A DNA stretch of 64,000 bases from Vibrio coralliirubri (GTDB taxonomy: Bacteria; Pseudomonadota; Gammaproteobacteria; Enterobacterales; Vibrionaceae): positions 1,984,001-2,048,000 of the forward strand of contig NZ_AP025471.1 of NCBI RefSeq assembly GCF_024347375.1, given 5' to 3'. Shown piece by piece: positions 18,462-25,602 of this stretch. A program made the position numbers and the translations under genes. The notes under the pieces were generated by a model, which was given only the letters and a program-made list of their open reading frames with translations, had not been told where the DNA came from and did no database searches. Positions within the stretch are counted from its first letter, which is position 1. Every line of letters begins with the position of its first letter.

Positions 18462-19247
18462 TTATTTGATTGGGTAATCATTAAACCCTAATTGCTTGGA
18501 TATATTTCTACCTGCGTTGTGCAGTAACGCCACATAGTGAGCTTTTTTCTCTTCATCAAATCGAATGGTAGGAAATGAAATTGAGACACCGGCAATTACG
18601 GTACCAAAACGGTCGTAAACTGGAGCTGCGATACAACGTAAGCCTGGCTCTTGTTCTTCATTATCTTCGCCAAAGTGCTGTAGCTTAACCGCTTTAAGTT
18701 CGTTGATAAGTTGGTCGACGTTTTCAAGGGTATTTTTTGTGCTTTTCACAAACTCGGCGTCTGCCAACTGAGTGCGAACGAATTCTTCGTCACGTTCTGC
18801 CAATAAAACCTTACCAATCGCAGTCGTATGCAGAGGGTTTCTTCGACCAACGCGCGAGTGCATGCGCAGCGCGAAGCTAGAATCGATCTTGTGTATGTAG
18901 ATGATAGATCCATGGTCCAACGCACCTAAGTGAATGGTTTCACTAGTCTCTTCTGAAATCACACGCATCTCTTTCTCTGCAATTGTGATCATATCAACCC
19001 ACTCGAGTGATTTTGAACCAAGTTCGAACATCTTTAATGTGAGTGAGTATCGGTCAGCTTCGCCTTGTTGAGATACATAGCCAAGCATTTTCATTGTTTG
19101 TAGAAAGCGGTAGGTAGTGGCTTTAGACATCATTAGACGTTGTGAAAGGTCTGATACGCCTATTTCCTTCTGTTCCCCCAGAGATTCAAGAATATTAAAA
19201 ACTTTTAATACCGATGAAACGGCTTCTGGTTGGGTGGACTTCTCCAT
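18462..19247 (-). CDS. kdgR: IclR-family regulator KdgR of uronide catabolism
   Basis: 261 residues. The N-terminal winged helix has SVLKVFNILESLGEQKEIGV-type sequence, then QRLMMSKATTYRFLQTMKML; the C-terminal effector domain has TIHLGALDHGSIIYIHKID, GRRNPLHTTAIGKVLLA and GEDNEEQEPGLRCIAAPVYD. It follows the enterobacterial KdgR sequence, as I recall it, over its whole length, including the C-terminal YDYPIK-like end. KdgR is a repressor released by 2-keto-3-deoxygluconate. It is divergent from kduD, and perfect inverted repeats with the KdgR pattern lie between them and in front of the symporter gene. Confidence 0.93.
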   Translation of the reverse strand: MEKSTQPEAVSSVLKVFNILESLGEQKEIGVSDLSQRLMMSKATTYRFLQTMKMLGYVSQQGEADRYSLTLKMFELGSKSLEWVDMITIAEKEMRVISEETSETIHLGALDHGSIIYIHKIDSSFALRMHSRVGRRNPLHTTAIGKVLLAERDEEFVRTQLADAEFVKSTKNTLENVDQLINELKAVKLQHFGEDNEEQEPGLRCIAAPVYDRFGTVIAGVSISFPTIRFDEEKKAHYVALLHNAGRNISKQLGFNDYPIK

Positions 19248-19367
19248 TTTTCTTCCTTTGGGCTATCTAATATCAAGACAAAATACCACTTTTCGTAATT
19301 TCTAAAAAGCCTTTTCAAAAAAATAAAAAACGAGAACGATCGACTTCAAAGTTTTAACTTAATTAGA

Positions 19368-19400
19368 AATTATTTTTGAAATGTCGTTTCAAAAATAATT
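19368..19400. promoter_or_regulatory. Predicted KdgR operator between kdgR and kduD
   Basis: Two perfect 14-bp arms (19368-19381 and 19387-19400) flank the 5-bp spacer TGTCG. The core TGAAATGTCGTTTCA fits the enterobacterial KdgR consensus, in which GAAAY and RTTTC half-sites are separated by a few bases. It is placed so that it can control both divergent genes. Confidence 0.75.
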
Positions 19401-19493
19401 GTCAGCAACGAATTTATGTTTTATTGTATGACTAAATCGAGTGGGCGAAATTACAGAAATGCCACAACACTAAACGTAATTGAGGAAGCGAAC

Positions 19494-20255
19494 ATGATGT
19501 TAGAGTCATTCAATCTGGAAGGTAAAGTAGCGATAGTGACGGGTTGTGATACCGGCCTTGGTCAAGGTATGGCAATTGGTTTAGCTGAAGCTGGATGTAA
19601 AGTGGTTGGCGTAAATCGTGTTGAGCCAACAGATACCATCGAAAAAATGAATGCAGCGGGTCATACGTTTTTAGACGTACGTGCTGACCTCCTAAAGCAG
19701 GAAGATATTCCTGGAATTATAGATAAAGCGCTGACTGAGTTTGGTCACATCGACATCCTTGTTAATAATGCCGGCATTATTCGCCGAGAAGACGCGATTG
19801 AGTTCTCTGAGCAAAACTGGGATGACGTAATGAACATCAATACTAAGACCGTTTTCTTTATGTCTCAGTCTGTTGCGAAGCAGTTTAAAGCGCAAGGCAC
19901 TGGCGGCAAGATCATTAATATCGCATCAATGCTCTCTTTCCAAGGTGGTATTCGTGTTCCTTCGTATACTGCGTCTAAGAGTGCTGTAATGGGCATCACC
20001 CGTGCAATGGCGAACGAATGGGCGAGCGATAACATTAATGTTAATGCGATTGCACCTGGATATATGGCAACCAACAATACTCAAGCACTGCGTGAAGATG
20101 CTGATCGTAACCAAGCTATTCTTGAGCGCATTCCTGCTGATCGCTGGGGTACACCAAAAGATGTCGCTGGCCCATGTGTGTTCTTAGCATCACCGGCATC
20201 GGATTACATTAATGGTTATACCATTGCTGTTGATGGTGGATGGTTAGCACGATAA
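19494..20255 (+). CDS. kduD: 2-dehydro-3-deoxy-D-gluconate 5-dehydrogenase (2-deoxy-D-gluconate 3-dehydrogenase)
   Basis: 253 residues from ATG at 19494, which has GAGGAAG upstream. The SDR hallmarks are TGCDTGLGQG (about 16-25), NNAG, a Ser in NIASMLSFQGG and YTASK near residue 158. It tracks E. coli KduD over its full length, including NINVNAIAPGYMATNNTQ and the end NGYTIAVDGGWLAR. KduD reduces 2,5-diketo-3-deoxygluconate to 2-keto-3-deoxygluconate with NAD(P)H. It is first gene of the rightward operon, behind a KdgR-type operator. Confidence 0.93.
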   Translation: MMLESFNLEGKVAIVTGCDTGLGQGMAIGLAEAGCKVVGVNRVEPTDTIEKMNAAGHTFLDVRADLLKQEDIPGIIDKALTEFGHIDILVNNAGIIRREDAIEFSEQNWDDVMNINTKTVFFMSQSVAKQFKAQGTGGKIINIASMLSFQGGIRVPSYTASKSAVMGITRAMANEWASDNINVNAIAPGYMATNNTQALREDADRNQAILERIPADRWGTPKDVAGPCVFLASPASDYINGYTIAVDGGWLAR

Positions 20256-20273
20256 ATGTTTTTGTAATATAAG

Positions 20274-20798
20274 ATGGTTAACGAGATCGTTGCACAAGCT
20301 GTAGGGCTAGTAAGTTTCCTTCTGGGCCTTTCGACCTTTTACCAGAAGGACGACAAAAAGCTCAAAGTGGTTATGTTGATGTTGAACGTTAACCATCTTA
20401 TTCACTTTTTATTATTGGGTTCCATTACATCGGCAATCGGTGCTTTGATTTCAGCACTCAGAACTGGCACCGCGATGTATACCAAATCGCTGTGGGCTGC
20501 AGGGTTATTTATTACGCTCGCGGTTGGCAGCGGAATCGGTTTTGCTCAGCATTGGTATCAACTTCTGCCTTTAGCGGGAACGATTATTGGAACGTACTCA
20601 ATATTTAGATTGAACGGCATTGCACTAAGAATCGGCTTTTTATTGGGAGCTGCATGCTGGCTAACTAATAATCTGATTATTGGTTCAATTGGTGGCTCGC
20701 TGATGGAAATATCAGTGATAGGGATTAACCTCGTTACTATTTTTCGTCTATACCAAGATAACGCCAAGTGCAAAATTACGCCGCAACAACAGGAATAA
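20274..20798 (+). CDS. YgjV-family inner membrane protein
   Basis: 174 residues with about five or six helices and short loops; it starts MVNEIVAQAVGLVSFLLGLS, followed by the charged FYQKDDKKLKVVMLMLNVNH, the pattern of the YgjV inner-membrane family. The function is not known. In E. coli ygjV sits beside uxaCA, so its presence here between kduD and kdgF repeats a uronate-linked context. It may assist uptake or export of uronate or KDG. It is 18 bp after kduD and 7 bp before kdgF, so co-transcription is almost certain. Confidence 0.75.
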   Translation: MVNEIVAQAVGLVSFLLGLSTFYQKDDKKLKVVMLMLNVNHLIHFLLLGSITSAIGALISALRTGTAMYTKSLWAAGLFITLAVGSGIGFAQHWYQLLPLAGTIIGTYSIFRLNGIALRIGFLLGAACWLTNNLIIGSIGGSLMEISVIGINLVTIFRLYQDNAKCKITPQQQE

Positions 20799-20805
20799 AA
20801 ACGAC

Positions 20806-21126
20806 ATGTTTGTGTATAACGAAGACGTGAAAATGGAAGATCTTGGCGCGGGAGTTTCTCGCAAGGTGCTTGCTCATAGCGAGAACGTGATGGCTGTAGA
20901 AGTTCATTTCGAAACCGGCGCTGTTGGTGCGTTGCATACCCATCCTCATGAGCAGCTCACATACGTATTGTCGGGAGCCTTTGAGTTCACTATTGGCGAT
21001 GTAACGAAAGTGGTGCGCGCAGGCGACACTATGTACAAAGAGCCGGGTATCGAACATGGCTGTGTTTGCCTAGAAGCCGGTGTATTAATTGATAACTTTA
21101 CGCCAATGCGTAAAGACTTTGTTTAA
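20806..21126 (+). CDS. kdgF: KdgF: linearisation of unsaturated uronates (cupin)
   Basis: 106 residues, a single-domain cupin. Metal ligands are visible in LHTHPHEQLTYVLSG (His44, His46, Gln50) and IEHGC (His84). The family converts 4,5-unsaturated galacturonate or related unsaturated uronates made by polysaccharide lyases into the linear ketone 5-keto-4-deoxyuronate. This matches the lyase, isomerase and KduD genes in the same locus. It works in the cytoplasm, as there is no signal peptide. Confidence 0.9.
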   Translation: MFVYNEDVKMEDLGAGVSRKVLAHSENVMAVEVHFETGAVGALHTHPHEQLTYVLSGAFEFTIGDVTKVVRAGDTMYKEPGIEHGCVCLEAGVLIDNFTPMRKDFV

Positions 21127-21198
21127 GCTCTAAATTTTTTAGAACGAACATTTGAGCACTAATTTTTAAATTTGCAGTAATGCTGCGGGAGAAAGTAA

Positions 21199-21837
21199 AT
21201 GAAAATCGCACTAATGATGGAAAACAGTCAAGCAGGCAAAAATGCAATGGTATCAGCTGAACTAGAGTCAGTTGCTGGTGGTTTTGGTCACGATGTTTTC
21301 AACCTAGGAATGACAGATGAGAACGATCACCACTTAACGTATATTCATCTAGGTATTATGGCGAGCATTCTGATTAACTCAAAGGCTGTTGACTTTGTTG
21401 TGACAGGATGTGGTACTGGCCAAGGTGCTTTGATGTCGCTGAACTTACATCCCGGCGTGGTTTGTGGTTACTGTTTAGAGCCTTCTGATGCATTCTTGTT
21501 TAACCAAATCAACAACGGCAACGCTATCGCGCTCGCTTTTGCGAAAGGTTTTGGTTGGGCTGGTGAACTGAACGTTCGTTACATCTTTGAAAAAGCGTTC
21601 ACAGGTGAGCGTGGTCAAGGTTACCCGTTAGAGCGAGCAGAGCCACAACAACGCAATGCCGCGCTTCTTAATGAGGTAAAAGCAGCGGTAGTGAAGGATA
21701 ACTTTATTGATTCACTGCTCGCTATCGATCAAGATCTAGTGAAGACAGCTGTGGGTAGCCCCCGTTTCCAACAGTGTTTCTTTGATAGCTGCCAAAACCA
21801 AGAAATTGCAGATTATGTTCGTTCGCTTTTGGACTAA
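21199..21837 (+). CDS. RpiB/LacA/LacB-family sugar-phosphate isomerase, probable 5-keto-4-deoxyuronate isomerase
   Basis: 212 residues; GGGAGAAAG lies before the ATG. The RpiB/LacA fold is recognisable from FVVTGCGTGQGALMSLN, the usual GTGIG-type phosphate/substrate loop, and the N-terminal MKIALMMENSQAGKN. A C-terminal extension of about 60 residues carries the cysteine-bearing end RFQQCFFDSCQNQ. No KduI gene is present in the locus, and a relative of this family (DhuI) is known to isomerise the unsaturated-uronate ketone in streptococcal hyaluronan catabolism. I infer the same role here, feeding KduD. Confidence 0.75.
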   Translation: MKIALMMENSQAGKNAMVSAELESVAGGFGHDVFNLGMTDENDHHLTYIHLGIMASILINSKAVDFVVTGCGTGQGALMSLNLHPGVVCGYCLEPSDAFLFNQINNGNAIALAFAKGFGWAGELNVRYIFEKAFTGERGQGYPLERAEPQQRNAALLNEVKAAVVKDNFIDSLLAIDQDLVKTAVGSPRFQQCFFDSCQNQEIADYVRSLLD

Positions 21838-21858
21838 TTCTAACGCTTGATTTCAGAG

Positions 21859-21885
21859 AGCCAGCCCAATGAGGCTGGCTTTTTT
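21859..21885 (+). terminator. Intrinsic terminator after the RpiB-like isomerase gene
   Basis: An 8-bp stem (AGCCAGCC with GGCTGGCT) encloses CAATGA and is followed by TTTTT. It separates the first and second uronide transcripts. Confidence 0.88.
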
Positions 21886-22180
21886 ATATCCGGTGTTTGG
21901 ATAATTAGTGGCTGATATTCAGTCAATACCAAAGCAATAGGCGCCTGAGTCATGGCTTGGTATACCTCCTAGGCTCGTAATTTGGTCGCTATATCCCTAG
22001 GTTACTTGATCTCTTTTTGCCTCTTCTCGCCACGATGTATCCAAATATCCATCAATGATCTTTTCAACCTAAAAAGCGCTGATCTCAATAATCCAACCTC
22101 GATCTCATTTGTATGACTTTTGCATTATTTGGATCACAAAAATCACAGATTACCCTTAAATAAAATGTCGTTAATGCAAT

Positions 22181-22199
22181 AATGAAACGGTATTTTAAA
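22181..22199. promoter_or_regulatory. Predicted KdgR operator in front of the symporter gene
   Basis: AATGAAACGGTATTTTAAA matches the KdgR consensus AATRAAAYRNYRTTTYA at almost every position. It lies about 45 bp before the symporter start codon. Confidence 0.65.
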
Positions 22200-22242
22200 A
22201 ATTAAATCATTTAAACGGAACAATAATGAAAAGGGGTTCGTA

Positions 22243-24009
22243 ATGAATATCGACATGCTCGTTGTTGGTGTCTATTTTATCTTTATGATAGCGATTGGCG
22301 TCATCTTCAAACGTTTTGCAGGCAGCTCTACCAGTGATTACTTTCGTGGAGGAGGCAAGATGTTGTGGTGGATGGTTGGCTCTACCGCATTCATGACGCA
22401 GTTTAGTGCTTGGACATTTACTGGCGCTGCGGGTAAAGCTTTTACCGATGGGTTCCCAATCATGGTTATTTTCATGGCGAACGCATTTGGCTTTCTACTT
22501 TCGTGGTTGTTCTTTTCATACCGCTTTCGACAAATGCGTGTTGTTACACCTATTGAAGGGGTGCGTCGTCGCTTCGGTGCAACGAATGAACAAGTGTTTA
22601 CGTGGGCGACAATGCCGACAAGTGTGGTTTACACCGGTATTTGGCTAAATGGTCTCGCACTCTTCGTTAGTGCTGTGTTTAAAGTGGATATCGAAACCAC
22701 GATCGTTGTGACTGGCTTGATTGTTCTCTTCATTTCAGTACTGGGCGGAGCATGGGGGGTTGTTGCTTCAGACTTTGTACAAATGGTTGTGATCATGGCG
22801 GTGACGGTGGTTTGTGCTGTGGCTGCATTGGCAAAAATTGGTGGTCCAGCGAATCTTATCGAGCAATTCCCTGCCGACAGTGTCATGGGCTCTGATATGA
22901 ACTATCCATTGCTGTTCGTATCTTGGTTTATCTTCATGTTCGTTAAGCAGCTGCAAAACATCAACAACATGCAAGATTCATATCGTTTCTTAACGGCGAA
23001 AGATTCTGTTAACGCACGTAAAGCGGCACTCCTTGCGTTTGTATTGATGCTGGTTGGACCTGCAATTTGGTTCTTACCACCTTGGGTAACTGCAATTATC
23101 TATCCTGAAGCGGCAACTGTGCACGCGGCTGAACTTGGTAGTAAAGCAGCTGATGCAGTCTACCTAGTGTTTGTCGAAAACGTCATGCCGGTTGGTATGG
23201 TGGGACTGCTTATGTCGGCTGTATTTGCAGCAACAATGTCTTCAATGGATTCAGGTCTAAACCGAAATTCAGGTGTGTTTGTGCGTAACTTTTACGCGCC
23301 AATCATGGACAAAAATGCGGATGACAAGAAGCTGATGCGAGTGAGTCAATTCATGACCATGGTCTTCGGCATATTGATCATCATGGTGGCGTTGTTCATT
23401 AACTCTCTTCGTGGCTTGAGCCTTTTCGACGCAATGATGTACGTAAGTACGCTGTTACAAATGCCAATTCTAGTGCCGCTATTCTTCGGTATGTTTATTA
23501 AGAAAACCCCCGACTGGGCAGCCTGGGCGACATTGGCTGTGGGCATGTTGGTGTCTTACATCGTGAGTTTTGTGCTTACAGCAGACGTCGTTGCCAATCT
23601 ATTAAACCTAGAGGTTCCGTTCACAGGACGTGAAGCGAGTGACCTAAAAGTTCTGCTTGGGGTTATTGGTCACCTTGTGATCACAGGTGGTTTCTTTTGT
23701 CTAACAACTAAGTTCTACAAAGAGCCAGTGGGCGAACGAAACACAGAACTTAAAGAGTTTTGGAGTGATGTTGCGACTCCTGTTATCGAAGAGGAAGGAC
23801 AAGATGAAATGGATCGCCAACAACGCGACATGCTAGGCAAACTCATTCTGGTTTTCGGTGCACTTGTAACGGCGATGGTACTAATCCCGAACCCGTTCTG
23901 GGGTCGCATGGCCTTTATCTTCTGTGGCGCAGTGATTGTTACTGTGGGTTCTCTGTTATTGAAGAGTGCGAGGAAAACGCCTCGGTTAGAAGTATCTACA
24001 TCCAAGTAA
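22243..24009 (+). CDS. Sodium:solute symporter (SSS family), probable oligouronide/uronate importer
   Basis: 588 residues with about 13-14 helices. SSS signatures are VGVYFIFMIAIGVIFKRF at the start, SSTSDYFRGGGKMLWWMVG, and GLLMSAVFAATMSSMDSGLN (about 327-346), the conserved sodium-site helix. A charged cytoplasmic insert near 505-545 precedes the last two helices. Its place behind a KdgR-type operator and before uxaC and the lyase gene indicates that it imports uronate oligomers or monomers, in the manner of ToaA symporters of alginate-using vibrios. Exact substrate is inferred from context only. Confidence 0.85.
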   Translation: MNIDMLVVGVYFIFMIAIGVIFKRFAGSSTSDYFRGGGKMLWWMVGSTAFMTQFSAWTFTGAAGKAFTDGFPIMVIFMANAFGFLLSWLFFSYRFRQMRVVTPIEGVRRRFGATNEQVFTWATMPTSVVYTGIWLNGLALFVSAVFKVDIETTIVVTGLIVLFISVLGGAWGVVASDFVQMVVIMAVTVVCAVAALAKIGGPANLIEQFPADSVMGSDMNYPLLFVSWFIFMFVKQLQNINNMQDSYRFLTAKDSVNARKAALLAFVLMLVGPAIWFLPPWVTAIIYPEAATVHAAELGSKAADAVYLVFVENVMPVGMVGLLMSAVFAATMSSMDSGLNRNSGVFVRNFYAPIMDKNADDKKLMRVSQFMTMVFGILIIMVALFINSLRGLSLFDAMMYVSTLLQMPILVPLFFGMFIKKTPDWAAWATLAVGMLVSYIVSFVLTADVVANLLNLEVPFTGREASDLKVLLGVIGHLVITGGFFCLTTKFYKEPVGERNTELKEFWSDVATPVIEEEGQDEMDRQQRDMLGKLILVFGALVTAMVLIPNPFWGRMAFIFCGAVIVTVGSLLLKSARKTPRLEVSTSK

Positions 24010-24048
24010 TCGGCAATAACTAGTCATGTAAAAGTAACAAGGGTATAG

Positions 24049-24070
24049 GCCAGAGGGGGCGCTCTCTGGC
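24049..24070 (+). terminator. Weak hairpin between the symporter and uxaC genes
   Basis: A 7-bp stem, GCCAGAG with CTCTGGC, encloses an 8-nt loop and is followed by TTATATG. It could be a leaky terminator or a processing site that lowers expression of downstream uxaC and lyase. Confidence 0.4.
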
Positions 24071-24168
24071 TTATATGAACCACCTCGTAGAGGGGCTTTA
24101 GGAAACAATTTCATGATTGAATTTTTCCCTAAAGTTTATCAATACAGTTTTCTACAAGAGTTTGAATT

Positions 24169-25593
24169 ATGTCTTCATACATACATAAAGATTTTCTATT
24201 GCAGGGGGACACTGCCAAGCGTTTATATCACGATTACGCGGCAGGGCTTCCCATTATTGATTATCACAACCACTTAGATGCCAAAGAGATTTATGACAAC
24301 CATCAATACGACAATATTGCTCAGGCTTGGTTGAGTTGCGATCACTACTTGTGGCGTGCATTACGAAGTAACGGAGTCGATGAGCATTACATCACAGGTG
24401 ATGCGAGTGATTATGAAAAGTTTCAAAAGTGGTGTGAGAGCATGCCGTATCTTATCGGCAATCCGCTGTATCACTGGTGTCATTTGGAGCTTAAGAGATA
24501 CTTCAGTCTCGATTTACTACTCAACTCAGAGAATTGCGAGGTTATTTGGCAACACTGTAATCAAAAACTCAGCCAAGAGTCTCACCGATTCCAAAGTCTG
24601 CTTAAAGATAGTCGAGTCGATACCTTGTGCACTACCGATGATCCACTTAGCGATTTGAGCTATCACGATAAACTGAATTGTTCAGAATTTGCTGTACAAG
24701 TCTTGCCGACATTTCGCGCTGACAGCCTAATTGAAATAGAGAATCAAAGTAGTTTTCAAAAGACACTCCATTCACTGGCGTTCATCACTGACATTAATGT
24801 CGTCGATTTTGCAAGCTACGCTCAAGCAATCACGTCTCGTGTGGACTATTTTGCCCAGAATAACTGTCGATTATCTGACTTGGGGTTAAAAATTGTGGAT
24901 TTTTCACACTATCACCCTGATGTACTTGATCAAGCTATAACAAAGGTTAAATGTGGTGATGTGCTGAATAGTGAAGAAATCTCGCAGTTTAAGACGGCCG
25001 TTTTTGAAGTGCTTGGCAAGGCTTATCATAAGCATGGTTGGTCGATGCAAATTCATATTGGAGTGTTAACTAATGTTAATAAGCGCCGCTTTGATGATCT
25101 AGGTGGCGGTACGGGTTTCAGTGTTATCAGTGACAACCCAATTGCAGAAAACCTGAGTCATTTATTGAGTTTGTTAGATCAAGACCGCCAACTCCCTCAG
25201 ACCATCGTATATAGCCTTAACCCGAAAGATAGCCCAGTGCTTGGGTCAATTATAGGCGCCTTTCAAGACAGTGATGCGCAGCCAGGTAAAGTGCAGCTTG
25301 GTTCTGCGTGGTGGTTTAACGATCATAAGGCGGGTATGGAAAAACAACTTCAAGATCTAGCAAATTTAGGGTCTCTAGGACGCTTTGTCGGAATGTTAAC
25401 CGACTCTCGCAGCGTATTGTCACTCTCTCGTCATGACTATTTTCGTCGTATTCTATGTAACTTACTCGGTAAGTGGGTCGATGACGGGGAATTACCGAAT
25501 GATGAGCCTTTGCTTAAACAGAGTGTCGAGAATATCTGTTATCAAAACGCCAAACAATACTTCAATTTTCATTCATCTAAAGATTTAGTATAG
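24169..25593 (+). CDS. uxaC: Glucuronate (uronate) isomerase
   Basis: 474 residues, near the 470 of E. coli UxaC, and similar over its whole length. It keeps the metal-binding HxH in IIDYHNHL (His33, His35), NPLYHWCHLELKRYF, TTDDPLSDLSYH, a long central GFSVISDNPIAENLSHLLS segment and the C-terminal WWFNDHKAGM and GMLTDSRS blocks. UxaC isomerises D-glucuronate to D-fructuronate and D-galacturonate to tagaturonate. In this locus it would deal with the saturated uronate unit released by the lyase. No uxaB, uxuA or uxuB gene is seen nearby. The lyase gene begins 9 bp later. Confidence 0.93.
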   Translation: MSSYIHKDFLLQGDTAKRLYHDYAAGLPIIDYHNHLDAKEIYDNHQYDNIAQAWLSCDHYLWRALRSNGVDEHYITGDASDYEKFQKWCESMPYLIGNPLYHWCHLELKRYFSLDLLLNSENCEVIWQHCNQKLSQESHRFQSLLKDSRVDTLCTTDDPLSDLSYHDKLNCSEFAVQVLPTFRADSLIEIENQSSFQKTLHSLAFITDINVVDFASYAQAITSRVDYFAQNNCRLSDLGLKIVDFSHYHPDVLDQAITKVKCGDVLNSEEISQFKTAVFEVLGKAYHKHGWSMQIHIGVLTNVNKRRFDDLGGGTGFSVISDNPIAENLSHLLSLLDQDRQLPQTIVYSLNPKDSPVLGSIIGAFQDSDAQPGKVQLGSAWWFNDHKAGMEKQLQDLANLGSLGRFVGMLTDSRSVLSLSRHDYFRRILCNLLGKWVDDGELPNDEPLLKQSVENICYQNAKQYFNFHSSKDLV

Positions 25594-25602
25594 GTATCCA
25601 TT

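Larger units (their letters stand above)
21838..22242. other. Intergenic region with terminator and symporter leader
   Basis: About 400 bp between the isomerase and symporter genes. It starts with the terminator at 21859-21885 and ends with a KdgR-type site at 22181-22199. The middle (about 21900-22130) shows nothing I can assign. The arrangement suggests that the symporter-uxaC-lyase genes form a second KdgR-controlled transcript. Confidence 0.5.
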
